A stretch of DNA of 64,000 nt, taken from positions 36,056 to 100,055 of the forward strand of contig CAAGGT010000230.1 of NCBI GenBank assembly GCA_900769465.1. Reading direction: 5' to 3'. The position numbers and the translations under genes were made by a program. Positions 8,912 to 18,086 of the stretch are shown piece by piece (position 1 is the stretch's first letter; each line of letters starts with the position of its first letter). The stretch comes from Bacteroidaceae bacterium (GTDB lineage Bacteria > Bacteroidota > Bacteroidia > Bacteroidales > Bacteroidaceae). Below the pieces are notes generated by a model. That model was not told where the DNA came from. It did no database searches and was given only the letters and a program-made list of their open reading frames with translations.

Positions 8912-10396
8912 ATGGATTTTTTTACTTCCGGAAACATAATTTTTATAGGGTCTATATTGATCTTTTGCAGTATACTCATTACAAAGGCCGGCGGACGTTT
9001 CGGTATGCCCACCTTGTTGCTGTTCCTGCTTGCGGGAATGCTGTTCGGGTGTGACGGGCTGGGTATACAATTCAATAATATTGGGCAAGCGCAGTTCGTG
9101 GGAATGGTTGCGCTGTGTGTTATCCTGTTCACGGGTGGAGTGGAGACAAGGCTCTCCGAGATAAGGCCTGTGCTTGGTCCCGGATTGACATTGTCTACGG
9201 TTGGCGTGCTGTTGACGACAGCCTTTACAGGTCTGTTCATATATAGTATGTCGTTCTGGAAGGTGTTGTCGTTTGAGCTGCCTATCGTGGTCTGCTTCTT
9301 GCTGGCGGCTACAATGTCGTCCACCGATTCGGCCTCGGTGTTCAATATACTCCGTGGCAAGAATATCAATCTGAAGAATAATCTGCAGCCGATGCTTGAG
9401 TTGGAGAGCGGAAGCAACGACCCCATGGCATATATCCTCACAATTGTCCTTATTCAGCTCTCGCTGACACTTTGCGGTGAAGGTGCTGCAGGGGTGCAGC
9501 CGTCGGTGCTGGTGGTGGACTCGCTGAAGGTACTTGTGCAACAGTTCGCCTCGGGTGCGATGATTGGCGCGGGTGCCGGCTTTGCTGCGTCCTGGTTCAT
9601 GAACAGAATCAATATAGGTAACATACCTCTTTACTCCATTATGTTGTTGAGCATGGTGTTCTTTACCTTCTCGGTATCCGATATGCTTGGTGGTAACGGC
9701 TATCTTGCGGTGTATATTACCGGTATCATTGTTGGTAACAGGAAAATAAAGGACCGTAAACAGGTGGTGGCTTTCTTTGATGGAATGACGTGGATAATGC
9801 AGATTGGAATGTTCCTGCTGCTTGGTCTGCTGGTTGACCCGAGCGAGATGTGGAAAACGGCTCTTGTGGCATTGCTGGTGGGGGTGTTCATGATGTTTGT
9901 GGCCCGTCCTTTGAGTGTGTTTGTTTCGTTGCTGCCATTCAGGGATATTCCATTGTCGTCAAGGATATTCACCTCTTGGGTGGGGCTTCGCGGTGCTGTA
10001 CCCATAATATTTGCAATGTATCCTGTGGTGTCACACGTTCCCGGGAGTGATGCCATTTTCAACATAGTGTTTTTTATAACGCTTCTGTCACTTGTATTGC
10101 AGGGCGCGACCATTGTGCCGGCTGCAAAGAGGCTCGGACTGTTGTTGCCCGTTGCTGCCGAGAAGAAATTCGATGTTGAGCTACCCGAAGAGGCCGGTGA
10201 ACAGAGCGAAATCACAATTACCGAGGAATTGATTGCCGAGAAGGGCAATACGCTGCAATCATTGGCTTTGCCGCGAGGTATGCTTGTAATCTTCATCAAG
10301 CGTGCCGGCAGATACATTGTTCCCAATGGTACTGTAGAATTGTTGCCCGGTGATACGTTGCTGGTGATTGCAAGTCCCGAGATTGAAGGGAATTGA
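8912..10396 (+). CDS. K+/H+ (NhaP2/CvrA-type) antiporter with RCK_C domain
   Basis: 494-aa CPA1 antiporter. About 12-13 membrane segments fill residues 8-400, including the conserved AATMSSTDSASVFNIL helix and ELESGSNDPMAY, which carries the ion-binding Asp of this family. The C-terminal roughly 75 residues form a TrkA-C/RCK_C regulatory domain (LPRGMLVIFIKRAGRYIVPN...). The ATG at 8912 is used; a TTG at 8903 would add three residues. It starts 96 nt after dcuB and ends at a strong terminator, so it may be read through from that operon or have its own promoter. Likely role: cytoplasmic pH and potassium homeostasis. Confidence 0.88.
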   Translation: MDFFTSGNIIFIGSILIFCSILITKAGGRFGMPTLLLFLLAGMLFGCDGLGIQFNNIGQAQFVGMVALCVILFTGGVETRLSEIRPVLGPGLTLSTVGVLLTTAFTGLFIYSMSFWKVLSFELPIVVCFLLAATMSSTDSASVFNILRGKNINLKNNLQPMLELESGSNDPMAYILTIVLIQLSLTLCGEGAAGVQPSVLVVDSLKVLVQQFASGAMIGAGAGFAASWFMNRINIGNIPLYSIMLLSMVFFTFSVSDMLGGNGYLAVYITGIIVGNRKIKDRKQVVAFFDGMTWIMQIGMFLLLGLLVDPSEMWKTALVALLVGVFMMFVARPLSVFVSLLPFRDIPLSSRIFTSWVGLRGAVPIIFAMYPVVSHVPGSDAIFNIVFFITLLSLVLQGATIVPAAKRLGLLLPVAAEKKFDVELPEEAGEQSEITITEELIAEKGNTLQSLALPRGMLVIFIKRAGRYIVPNGTVELLPGDTLLVIASPEIEGN

Positions 10397-10413
10397 CGGA
10401 GTGCAGCTCTTGT

Positions 10414-10458
10414 ATATACACAGCGCCCACGGAAATATTCCGTGGGCGCTGTGTATAT
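10414..10458. terminator. Bidirectional terminator between antiporter and wzc-like gene
   Basis: Perfect 21-bp inverted repeat (10414-10434 with 10438-10458) with a 3-nt loop, between convergent genes. Confidence 0.85.
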
Positions 10459-10471
10459 ATGTCACATTGTG

Positions 10472-12901
10472 TTATCCCTTTTTAGGGCTGTACGAGTAGT
10501 CGTATCCGTTATTGTATCCATACTTGTAACCATATTTGCCGGCCTTGATGTCTATGCCGTTGAGGATGACTGACAGATTGTTCAGTTTCTTCTCGTTGTA
10601 TATGTTTTCTATTTCGCCAAGCATAGAACGCTCCAGCAATCCGCATCGTATGAGGAAGATGCTGTTTGTGGCATATTTCTCTATGATATGTGTGTCGGCA
10701 ACAATGTCTATCGGAGGGCAGTCGATAAAAATATATTTGTATTTTCCTTCGGCCTCCTTGAGAAGCTGTGATAGGCGATCCGACTCCAACAGTTCGGTCG
10801 GGTTCGGCGGTATTGTACCGGTTGGTATGACGTGAAGGCTTGGATGTGACTCGTCAACAACAATGGCCTCTTCCAGTGAATTTATCTCTTTTGCAAGGTA
10901 ATTGCTCAAGCCGATTTCGCGCGAGTCGACATATTTGGACAATGATGCGTGGCGCATGTCGCCGTCTATCAAAAGCACTTTCTCTCCTTTTATGGCAAGG
11001 CTTATTGCAGTGTTGAGGATACAGAATGTCTTTCCGCTGCCTGGGTTGAACGACGTGAATATGATTATGTTCTGCTCTTTGTCGCGTGTTATGAATTCCA
11101 GATTTGTCCTTAAAATGCGGAATGCCTCGTTTATGGCATTGCGTGACCCCTCCTTTACAACGCAGGATGATTTTCCCTCTGTATTCTTCCTGTTGAGCAG
11201 GCTCGCTTTCTTCTCGGACCACTTTGTGCGTATGTATCCTTTTTTGCCGTTCTGTGGAATCTCACCGATTATAGGTGCGCTCAATATGTCAAGGTCCTTG
11301 CGGCCTCTGATTCTTGTGTTGGTTGCCGCGAACAGGCTGATTATACCTGCCGGTATCAGTAAGCCGGCTATTATGGCAATGAAAAGGGATTTTGTCCTTT
11401 GTGGGGCTGTGGGGATATAGCTACCCGATGGCGGTGTGAGGATTCGTGTCCTGTTGGGCGTGAACTCCTGTGCCAACTGGTTCTCTTCCCTTTTCTGCAA
11501 AAGGAAAAGGTATATCTTCTCTTTTACGCTCTGCTCCCTTTCGGCACTTGCCAGGAACGTGGTGTGAGTGGGGTTCTTGGCTATCTCACCCTGCAAGGTG
11601 TTCCACTCCTTGTCCAGCGACTCAAGTTTTGTACTGATTCCCTTTATGTGAGTCTTGATTGATGAGACTATGGCGTTGCGCAGTGATGACAGTACAAGGT
11701 CCATATCCTTTACGGCTGGGTTGTCTTCGCTGCTTTTGCTCGCAAGGTTGTTGCGCTCAATCATCATTGAATTGAACTTGGTTATCTGTGCGTTGATGTT
11801 GGCGTTGTTGATTCCTGAATTCAACGGCAGCAGTGCATGTTCTTTTGATTTGTCCTTGATGCCCTTGAGGAAGAATTCACTCTTCTCAAGTTCCTTTTGT
11901 GTGGCTATGTGCTGCTTGCTCAGTTCGCGCTCTTTTGCCAACTGTATTTCCGATTGTGCTTCAATGTCGGGGAGCAGGTTGTCGCTCTTGAATGCCGAGA
12001 TGTCACTCTCTATCTTGTCAAGTTCTCCACTCACATATTTGAGCCTGGTGTCAATGAAGGTCTTTGTCTCCTTTGCGGCTTTGTTCTTGTCCTTTATCCA
12101 GTTTTCGTTGTATATGTCAACCACTGTTCTCAATATGTCATCGGCGCGTTCAATGGAATGGTCATTGATTGCGATTGAAATCATATTGCTTTTGTCCTCT
12201 TCCTTTATGCTGTAATGGAGCTTGCTGATGTGCTTTTGTGTAGCGTTGTTGAGTCCTATGTGTCTTACGGAGTATACTACAGGTTTCCTTACCCTGTACT
12301 TTGGGTTGAGCGTCAATGCTATTGTACCGATGGGTGTTGCTGCAAAAGTCAAGGAATCGCTTGTGAATTTGCCTTCTACGCTTCGCTCTCCGGTGGTTGT
12401 CTCTCCCTGAAAATTGAACATGCAGAATGTGCTGTCCGGCCTGATCTCGATATCGAATCCGGCTTCTCCCTCTATGTCGATATCGCAGAACTCGGCATAT
12501 GCGGGCACGGTGGTGCCGTATAGTGTGGTGGGGTGGAACTTGCCAGCCTGGCTGTATTCAATGTTGAGCTTTAGCCTGCGGGCTGTCTCTATAGTAGTTT
12601 CTGGGGCTCTGAATGCGTATATTTCATTGTAAGTGCTGGTCGAAGAACGGAATCCCATGTTTGCAAATGTTTCCATCTGTTCCTCGAGGCTGGTCCCTTT
12701 TTGTGTGGACTTTATCAGGATTACTGTTTGGCGGCTGTATACGGGCTCTACTCTTGCTGTATTGTAGAGCGAGTAACCTGCTGCAATGCATATGGATATT
12801 ATGATGAGATACCATTTTGACAGTATGGCATTGAGTATTTCGCTTATGCTGAAACTGTTTGGCTGGTTCTTTAATGTGGAATTGCTTCTTGCAGTTTTCA
12901 T
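10472..12901 (-). CDS. Wzc-type polysaccharide co-polymerase / tyrosine autokinase
   Basis: 809-aa inner-membrane regulator of capsule or exopolysaccharide chain length. A membrane helix near residue 31 opens a Wzz domain; a long periplasmic coiled-coil region (about residues 255-475) is followed by the PCP2 P-x2-P stretch APQRTKSL leading into the second membrane helix. The cytoplasmic BY-kinase domain has Walker A FNPGSGKTF, Walker A' LLIDGDMRHAS and Walker B YIFIDCPP. The last 25 residues are a tyrosine cluster (YGYKYGYNNGYDYSY), the autophosphorylation tail. It stands alone with no Wza or phosphatase beside it, far from the 39-51 kb polysaccharide operon. A distinctive promoter element lies upstream at 12937-12968. 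Confidence 0.9.
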   Translation of the reverse strand: MKTARSNSTLKNQPNSFSISEILNAILSKWYLIIISICIAAGYSLYNTARVEPVYSRQTVILIKSTQKGTSLEEQMETFANMGFRSSTSTYNEIYAFRAPETTIETARRLKLNIEYSQAGKFHPTTLYGTTVPAYAEFCDIDIEGEAGFDIEIRPDSTFCMFNFQGETTTGERSVEGKFTSDSLTFAATPIGTIALTLNPKYRVRKPVVYSVRHIGLNNATQKHISKLHYSIKEEDKSNMISIAINDHSIERADDILRTVVDIYNENWIKDKNKAAKETKTFIDTRLKYVSGELDKIESDISAFKSDNLLPDIEAQSEIQLAKERELSKQHIATQKELEKSEFFLKGIKDKSKEHALLPLNSGINNANINAQITKFNSMMIERNNLASKSSEDNPAVKDMDLVLSSLRNAIVSSIKTHIKGISTKLESLDKEWNTLQGEIAKNPTHTTFLASAEREQSVKEKIYLFLLQKREENQLAQEFTPNRTRILTPPSGSYIPTAPQRTKSLFIAIIAGLLIPAGIISLFAATNTRIRGRKDLDILSAPIIGEIPQNGKKGYIRTKWSEKKASLLNRKNTEGKSSCVVKEGSRNAINEAFRILRTNLEFITRDKEQNIIIFTSFNPGSGKTFCILNTAISLAIKGEKVLLIDGDMRHASLSKYVDSREIGLSNYLAKEINSLEEAIVVDESHPSLHVIPTGTIPPNPTELLESDRLSQLLKEAEGKYKYIFIDCPPIDIVADTHIIEKYATNSIFLIRCGLLERSMLGEIENIYNEKKLNNLSVILNGIDIKAGKYGYKYGYNNGYDYSYSPKKG

Positions 12902-12936
12902 AATTTGTCTTGAGTTTCTTTATTGTTTATGTAATT

Positions 12937-12968
12937 GCGCGCGTGCGCAAAACTTTACAAAGTTACAC
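12937..12968 (-). promoter_or_regulatory. Promoter/operator element of wzc-like gene, shared with GH2 gene
   Basis: Read on the minus strand it holds TAACTTTG (12958-12965, a TAnnTTTG -7 box) followed by AAAGTTTTGCGC and a run of alternating GC-rich RYGYGCG. A closely similar string lies in the opposite orientation at 13762-13796 in front of the GH2 gene, so both genes may answer to one regulator. Confidence 0.5.
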
Positions 12969-13313
12969 AATAAATCCATATAGTGCTTTCTTTTTTCTTT
13001 TTTATTTTTTCTGCATGTTGAGTCCGGTGGCTGTCTTTTAATTGGGATGTTGGGTTTTGTAAATATAAATTACTTTGTTGGCGCTGCTTGTGGTTTCCGC
13101 CGTTTTTTTGACGGCTGATGTCTTGTCGTTTCATGGCTGCTGAGTGCTATTTTGTACCGTATGGGAGTTTCTTTTGTTGCAGACACGTGCCCTTGCAGTC
13201 CCTTTATGTGATATTTTCGTGTTGTGAGGCTGTTCTGGTGCTGTTTTGGAGGCGTTTTTGTTGGAAAATGCATTTTTTTTAAGAAAAAAAACAAAAAAAA
13301 TCATATTTATATC
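12969..13313. other. Gene-free stretch upstream of histone-like gene
   Basis: No coding signal on either strand. The right part (about 13270-13300) is a long A/T tract (T8 then A8 and A9 runs), likely bent DNA just upstream of the histone-like promoter. Nothing else recognised. Confidence 0.5.
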
Positions 13314-13340
13314 TTGTTATTGCGATTTTTGTTATCTTTG
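13314..13340 (+). promoter_or_regulatory. Promoter of histone-like gene
   Basis: TTG at 13314-13316, 16-bp spacer, then TATCTTTG (13333-13340), an exact -7 match, with about 25 nt of leader to the ATG. Confidence 0.6.
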
Positions 13341-13371
13341 TGCATCGTTAACTTAAATAACAGAAAGTATT

Positions 13372-13548
13372 ATGAAAGAACTTATCGCAAAAATCGAGGA
13401 GACTTATGCTGCGTTTGCAGCTGATGCAACAGCTCAGGCTGAGAAGGGTAACAAGGCTGCAGGTACACGCGCACGCAAGGCTTCTTTGGAGCTTGAGAAG
13501 GCTATGAAGGCTTTCCGCAAGGCTTCTCTCGAGGCTGCCAAGAACTAA
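13372..13548 (+). CDS. Histone H1-like DNA-binding small protein
   Basis: 58-aa, Lys/Ala-rich, helix-forming protein starting MKELIAKIEETYAAFAADA and containing GNKAAGTRARKASLELEKAM. This matches the conserved Bacteroides-type histone H1-like family (Hc1-like), thought to act as a nucleoid-associated or RNA-binding protein. It is typically very highly expressed; in keeping with that, it has an exact -7 box, its own terminator 20 nt after the stop, and codons drawn from a narrow set (GCT, AAG, GAG). It is monocistronic between the wzc-like and GH2 genes. Confidence 0.88.
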   Translation: MKELIAKIEETYAAFAADATAQAEKGNKAAGTRARKASLELEKAMKAFRKASLEAAKN

Positions 13549-13567
13549 TTTGCAGTTTTGGAAATTG

Positions 13568-13603
13568 AAAAATGGAACCCGCACAGGTGGGTTCCATTTT
13601 TTT
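13568..13603 (+). terminator. Terminator of histone-like gene
   Basis: Stem with GGAACCC (13574-13580) pairing GGGTTCC (13589-13595), extended by flanking A and T runs and ending in a T7 tract. Classical rho-independent form. Confidence 0.9.
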
Positions 13604-13761
13604 ATGCCTTCCATCCTTGTTTTCTTTGATGTTTGCAAGCTTGTAAATAATATTTACTTTGTGGTGCTGCAGGTGTGTTTTGCTTTGTTTTATTGCGCTT
13701 GCAATACTTCAGTTTTTTGTGGGAAACTTGGGCTGTATATTCTTTTGTTTTTGCAAAATAT

Positions 13762-13796
13762 GTGTTAACTTTACAAAAGTTTTGCGCGTGTGCGTG
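13762..13796 (+). promoter_or_regulatory. Putative promoter/operator of GH2 gene
   Basis: TAACTTTA (13766-13773, one base off TAnnTTTG) followed by AAAAGTTTTGCGCGTGTGCG. This is the plus-strand counterpart of the element in front of the wzc-like gene. Confidence 0.45.
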
Positions 13797-13838
13797 ATTT
13801 TAATACTGAATCAATATTAATTATAAATAACTATTTTT

Positions 13839-16800
13839 ATGAAAAAACAATTCGTTATGGCGGTTTTGGCGGTTTTTGCCCTGTCAATGACTGCTGTTGC
13901 CCAAAATCTTAAAGGCTTTGCCTATGGTGACGTTGAGGCACCGCGTGGTTATGGCTATGTGAAAGGACAGGCGCCCGGTCTTGTCGAGTGGGAGTCTCCC
14001 GAGGAACTGGCTCTCAATAAGGAGCAGCCTAAGGCCTGGTTCTTCACCTTCGACAACGATGATGCTGCGCGTAAAGTGCTTCCCGAGAATAGCCGGTATT
14101 ATATGTCGCTCGATGGTACTTGGAGCTTTAATTGGGTGGCTAATCCATGGGAACGTCCTTTGGATTTCTTCAAGACCGATTACGATGTCTCGGCTTGGGA
14201 CAAGGTGCAGGTGCCAATGAACTGGAACGTCTATGGTTTGCAGCCCGACGGTTCGCAGAAATATGGTACGCCAATCTATGTTAACCAGCCTGTGATTTTC
14301 AAACATCAGGTTGCTGTCGGTGACTGGAAGGGTGGTGTAATGCGTGAGCCTGCCCAGCATCATACAACATATAAGTTCCGTAACGAGGTGGGTTCTTACC
14401 GTCGTACATTCACCGTGCCCCAGGATTGGGATGGTCGTGAGGTGTACATTAACTTTGATGGTGTTGACTCATTCTTCTACCTTTGGATAAACGGCAAGTA
14501 TGTGGGCTTCTCAAAGAATTCACGCAATCTTGCAGCTTTCAATATTACAAAGTATCTTGTTGAGGGTGAGAATGTTGTAGCTGTCGAGGTTTACCGCAAC
14601 AGCGATGCTTCTTTCCTTGAGGCACAGGATATGTTCCGCCTGCCCGGTATCTTCCGCACCGTTTCGTTGACATCTACAAACCCTGTAGAGTTGCGCGACA
14701 TCCGCGTACGTACTGATCTTGATGCGCAGTACAAGGATGCTGTTGCAAACATTGAGGTTGACGTGCGTAACCTCACTGCAAAGAAGGCTAAGAAATATCA
14801 GGTAAAGGCGCAGCTCTATAAGAATGCTCTCTACAGCGACGATAACGAGATTGTTGAGGGTGCATCAAAGGTTGTTGCGCTTGACCAGTTGCTTGCCGGT
14901 GATACAAAGACCTTGAAACTTGATATTCCTGTTGCCGACCCTGCAAAGTGGAGCGCTGAGGAACCAAACCGTTATACATTGGTTGTATCATTGCTCGACA
15001 AGAAGGGCAATGAGGTGGAGATTGCATCTGCATACTTCGGTTTCCGCGAGGTAGAGATCCGCGATACAAAGGCCGAGGACGATGAGTTCGGTCTTGCCGG
15101 CCGTTACTACTACCTGAACGGCAAACCAATCAAGATGAAGGGTGTGAACCGTCACGAGAACAACCTCGAGAGAGGTCACGCACTTACACGTGAGCAGATG
15201 GAGAAGGAGGTAATGCTCATGCTCCAGGGTAATATCAACCACGTGCGTAACGCTCACTATCCCGATGCTCCATACTGGTACTACCTATGCGACAAGTATG
15301 GTATCTACTTGGAGGACGAGGCTAACATTGAGAGCCACGAGTATTACTATGGCAAGGAGTCGCTCTCTCACGTTCCTGAGTTTACAAATGCACACGTTGC
15401 ACGTGTGATGGAGATGGCTCATGCTACAATAAACAGCCCCGCAGTCTGCATATGGTCACTCGGTAACGAGGCCGGCCCCGGTGACAACTTCGTGAAAGCT
15501 TATGAGGCTTTGAAGAATTTCGATGCTTCACGCCCGGTACAGTATGAGCGCAATAACAATATCGTTGATATGGGTTCAAATCAGTATCCTTCAATCGGTT
15601 GGACACGTGAGGCAGTGAAGGGTAAGATGAATATTGTTTATCCTTTCCACATCTCGGAGTATGCTCACTCAATGGGTAACGCCGGTGGTAACCTCATCGA
15701 CTATTGGGAGGCTATCGAGAGTACAAACTTCTTCATTGGCGGTGCCATCTGGGATTGGGCCGACCAAGCTTTCTGGAACGTTGACCCCAAGACCGGTGAC
15801 AAGTATATGGCATACGGCGGTGACTTCGGTGACCGTCCGAATGACCACACTTTCTGTATGAACGGTGTCGTTTTCCCAGACCATTCTCCAAAACCACTTT
15901 ACTACGAGGTGAAGAAAGTTTACCAGAACGTTGGCGTGAAGATGCTTGAGAACGGCGAGGTTGAAATCTTCAATAAACGCTACTTCAACTGCTTGTGCGA
16001 CCTTGACGTCAAGGTTTCTCTTTGGGAGAACGGTAAGCAGATTGATTCTTACTACATGCCTGACATGAAGATTGCTCCACGCACTGCAAAGACATTCAAA
16101 CTAAAGTTCAACAAGGCGAACTTCGCTGCCGACAAGGAGTACTTCGTAAAGGTGCAGTTCCTGCTCAAGAAAGATATGCCTTGGGCAAAGAAGGGCTATG
16201 CGCAGATGGAGGAGCAGTTGAAGCTGCAGGATGCGGTGAAGGCAGCGTTGCTTGCAGATGTTGCAAAGAGCGACGTTAAGGTGAAGATGACCGAGGACAA
16301 GGCCAATGCTACAACAACTATCGCAGGTGACGGATTCACCGTTGTGTTCAACAACAAGACCGGTGTATTCGAGAGCGTAGTATATGGTGCCGAGACAGTA
16401 TTCGAGAAGGGAAATTCAATGACTCTCAGCGGCTACCGTGCGCCGGTTGACAATGACATTTGGGCTTGGAACCGTTGGTTCGCTCTTGGTTTGTACAACC
16501 TTGAGGATGAGGTTACATCATTCGTGTCACAGAAGAACGCTGACGGCACAATTGTACTCCAGTATATCGTGCGCTCACAGGCCAAGCATCCGGGTCGCCG
16601 TGTGAAGAACGAGGATAACAGCTTTACATTGCAGAGTGATGCACGTGAGTTCGGTGAGAATGAGTTCCACTTTGTGTCAAACAGAATCTGGACAATATAC
16701 CCTGATGGCTCTATTGAACTCAACAGTTCAGTGACAGGCAGCGATGCTGCAGTTGCGCTTGCACGTGTGGGTTACCTGTTACAGTTGCCAAAGAACCTCG

Positions 16801-17891
16801 ACCAGTATACTTACTATGGCCGCGGTCCATGGAACAACTATAACGACCGCCGCACAGGTGCATTCATCCAGCAGTACAAGAGTACTGTTGCCGACCAGTT
16901 CGTACACTTCCCGAAACCACAGGATATGGCTAACCGCGAGGAGGTGCGTTGGGCAACATTGACAAATGCCGCAGGCAATGGTGTGATGTTCGTTTCTACA
17001 GGCGCTCTTTCAACTACTGCATTGCCATGGAACGATGTTGAGCTTACCGAGGCTGCTCACCCATATCAGTTGCCGGCTTCATCGGGTACATGGTTGCACC
17101 TCGATGCAAAGGTCAATGGTCTTGGCGGTAACAGCTGTGGTCAGGGTGGTCCACTTGAGCATGACCTCGTGAAATCGGGCGAGAACACAGTAGGTTTCAT
17201 CATGCGTCCTGTTAAGGCCGGTGACAACTACGAGCAACTTGCGAATGTTGCTGCATCGGGTGTCATCCCTGTAGTCCTCAAGCGTGATATGCGCGGTACC
17301 GTGACAATGTCTTGCGCTAAGGATGGTGCCGAGATTTATTACAGGATTGGCAAGAACGGCAAGAAGACTCTTTATACAGCCCCTGTCGACATGAGCAAGG
17401 GTGGTGCGATTACCGTTTGGGAGAAGGCTACTCCAAAACTTGCAGCCACATATTCTTACGAGGCCGTTACATCAATTCCGGTTACCGTAGCTTTCTGCTC
17501 AAGCCTTGAGCCAGGCAGTGGTGCCGAGAAGATGCTTGACGGTGACCCATCTACAATATGGCACACAATGTATTCGGTGACTGTTGCCAACTATCCTCAC
17601 TGGATTGACTTCGATGCAAACGAGGAGGTTACAATAAAGGGCTTCAAGTATATGCCTCGCCAGGATGGCGGCAACAACGGTAACGTGAAGGGCTACAAGA
17701 TTCAGATAAGTGCCGACGGTAAGAACTGGAGCGAGCCTATTGTTGAGGGTGAGTTCCCATACAGCGCCGACAAGCAGACTGTTCTCTTCAAGGCTCCTGT
17801 AAAGGCGCGTTTCGTACGCTTCACTGCTACAAGTTCACAGAATGGCCAGGACTTTGCATCTGGTGCCGAGTTTGAACTAATCAAAGAGTAA
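13839..17891 (+). CDS. Secreted GH2 beta-galactosidase with C-terminal discoidin domain
   Basis: 1350-aa exported glycosidase with a signal peptide ending AVAQ. Domain order: GH2 sugar-binding jelly roll (about 90-290), Ig-like domain, TIM barrel (about 410-700) with acid/base E544 in WSLGNEAGPG and nucleophile E607 in FHISEYAHSMGN, then Ig-like and LacZ-type Bgal_small domains (about 830-1120), a chitobiase-like segment (about 1140-1210), and an F5/8 type C carbohydrate-binding domain to the end. The plan is that of large Bacteroidota LacZ-like enzymes acting on beta-galactosides of mucin or plant glycans. It is single-gene, 290 nt after the histone-like gene, with a shared promoter element upstream. 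No PUL partner lies beside it. Confidence 0.92.
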   Translation: MKKQFVMAVLAVFALSMTAVAQNLKGFAYGDVEAPRGYGYVKGQAPGLVEWESPEELALNKEQPKAWFFTFDNDDAARKVLPENSRYYMSLDGTWSFNWVANPWERPLDFFKTDYDVSAWDKVQVPMNWNVYGLQPDGSQKYGTPIYVNQPVIFKHQVAVGDWKGGVMREPAQHHTTYKFRNEVGSYRRTFTVPQDWDGREVYINFDGVDSFFYLWINGKYVGFSKNSRNLAAFNITKYLVEGENVVAVEVYRNSDASFLEAQDMFRLPGIFRTVSLTSTNPVELRDIRVRTDLDAQYKDAVANIEVDVRNLTAKKAKKYQVKAQLYKNALYSDDNEIVEGASKVVALDQLLAGDTKTLKLDIPVADPAKWSAEEPNRYTLVVSLLDKKGNEVEIASAYFGFREVEIRDTKAEDDEFGLAGRYYYLNGKPIKMKGVNRHENNLERGHALTREQMEKEVMLMLQGNINHVRNAHYPDAPYWYYLCDKYGIYLEDEANIESHEYYYGKESLSHVPEFTNAHVARVMEMAHATINSPAVCIWSLGNEAGPGDNFVKAYEALKNFDASRPVQYERNNNIVDMGSNQYPSIGWTREAVKGKMNIVYPFHISEYAHSMGNAGGNLIDYWEAIESTNFFIGGAIWDWADQAFWNVDPKTGDKYMAYGGDFGDRPNDHTFCMNGVVFPDHSPKPLYYEVKKVYQNVGVKMLENGEVEIFNKRYFNCLCDLDVKVSLWENGKQIDSYYMPDMKIAPRTAKTFKLKFNKANFAADKEYFVKVQFLLKKDMPWAKKGYAQMEEQLKLQDAVKAALLADVAKSDVKVKMTEDKANATTTIAGDGFTVVFNNKTGVFESVVYGAETVFEKGNSMTLSGYRAPVDNDIWAWNRWFALGLYNLEDEVTSFVSQKNADGTIVLQYIVRSQAKHPGRRVKNEDNSFTLQSDAREFGENEFHFVSNRIWTIYPDGSIELNSSVTGSDAAVALARVGYLLQLPKNLDQYTYYGRGPWNNYNDRRTGAFIQQYKSTVADQFVHFPKPQDMANREEVRWATLTNAAGNGVMFVSTGALSTTALPWNDVELTEAAHPYQLPASSGTWLHLDAKVNGLGGNSCGQGGPLEHDLVKSGENTVGFIMRPVKAGDNYEQLANVAASGVIPVVLKRDMRGTVTMSCAKDGAEIYYRIGKNGKKTLYTAPVDMSKGGAITVWEKATPKLAATYSYEAVTSIPVTVAFCSSLEPGSGAEKMLDGDPSTIWHTMYSVTVANYPHWIDFDANEEVTIKGFKYMPRQDGGNNGNVKGYKIQISADGKNWSEPIVEGEFPYSADKQTVLFKAPVKARFVRFTATSSQNGQDFASGAEFELIKE

Positions 17892-17926
17892 TATGTTATT
17901 TTTAGGATTGGATTTATAAAACCAAA

Positions 17927-17972
17927 GTTCCATTTCACCATGTACGGTTCAAAGTACACGGTGAAATGGAAC
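17927..17972. terminator. Stem-loop after GH2 gene
   Basis: Perfect 13-bp inverted repeat (17927-17939 with 17960-17972) with an inner GTAC/GTAC pairing. There is no clear T tract, so terminator function is likely but not certain. Confidence 0.55.
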
Positions 17973-18086
17973 ATCTCGTGATATTGCATCTGCGTTTTCC
18001 TCTTCAATACCTGTGTCGCCAATGAGAGCCAGGGTGGAGTGAAACGGATGTAGGAAAAGTTTGACAAAAAAACATTTGTATATCTT

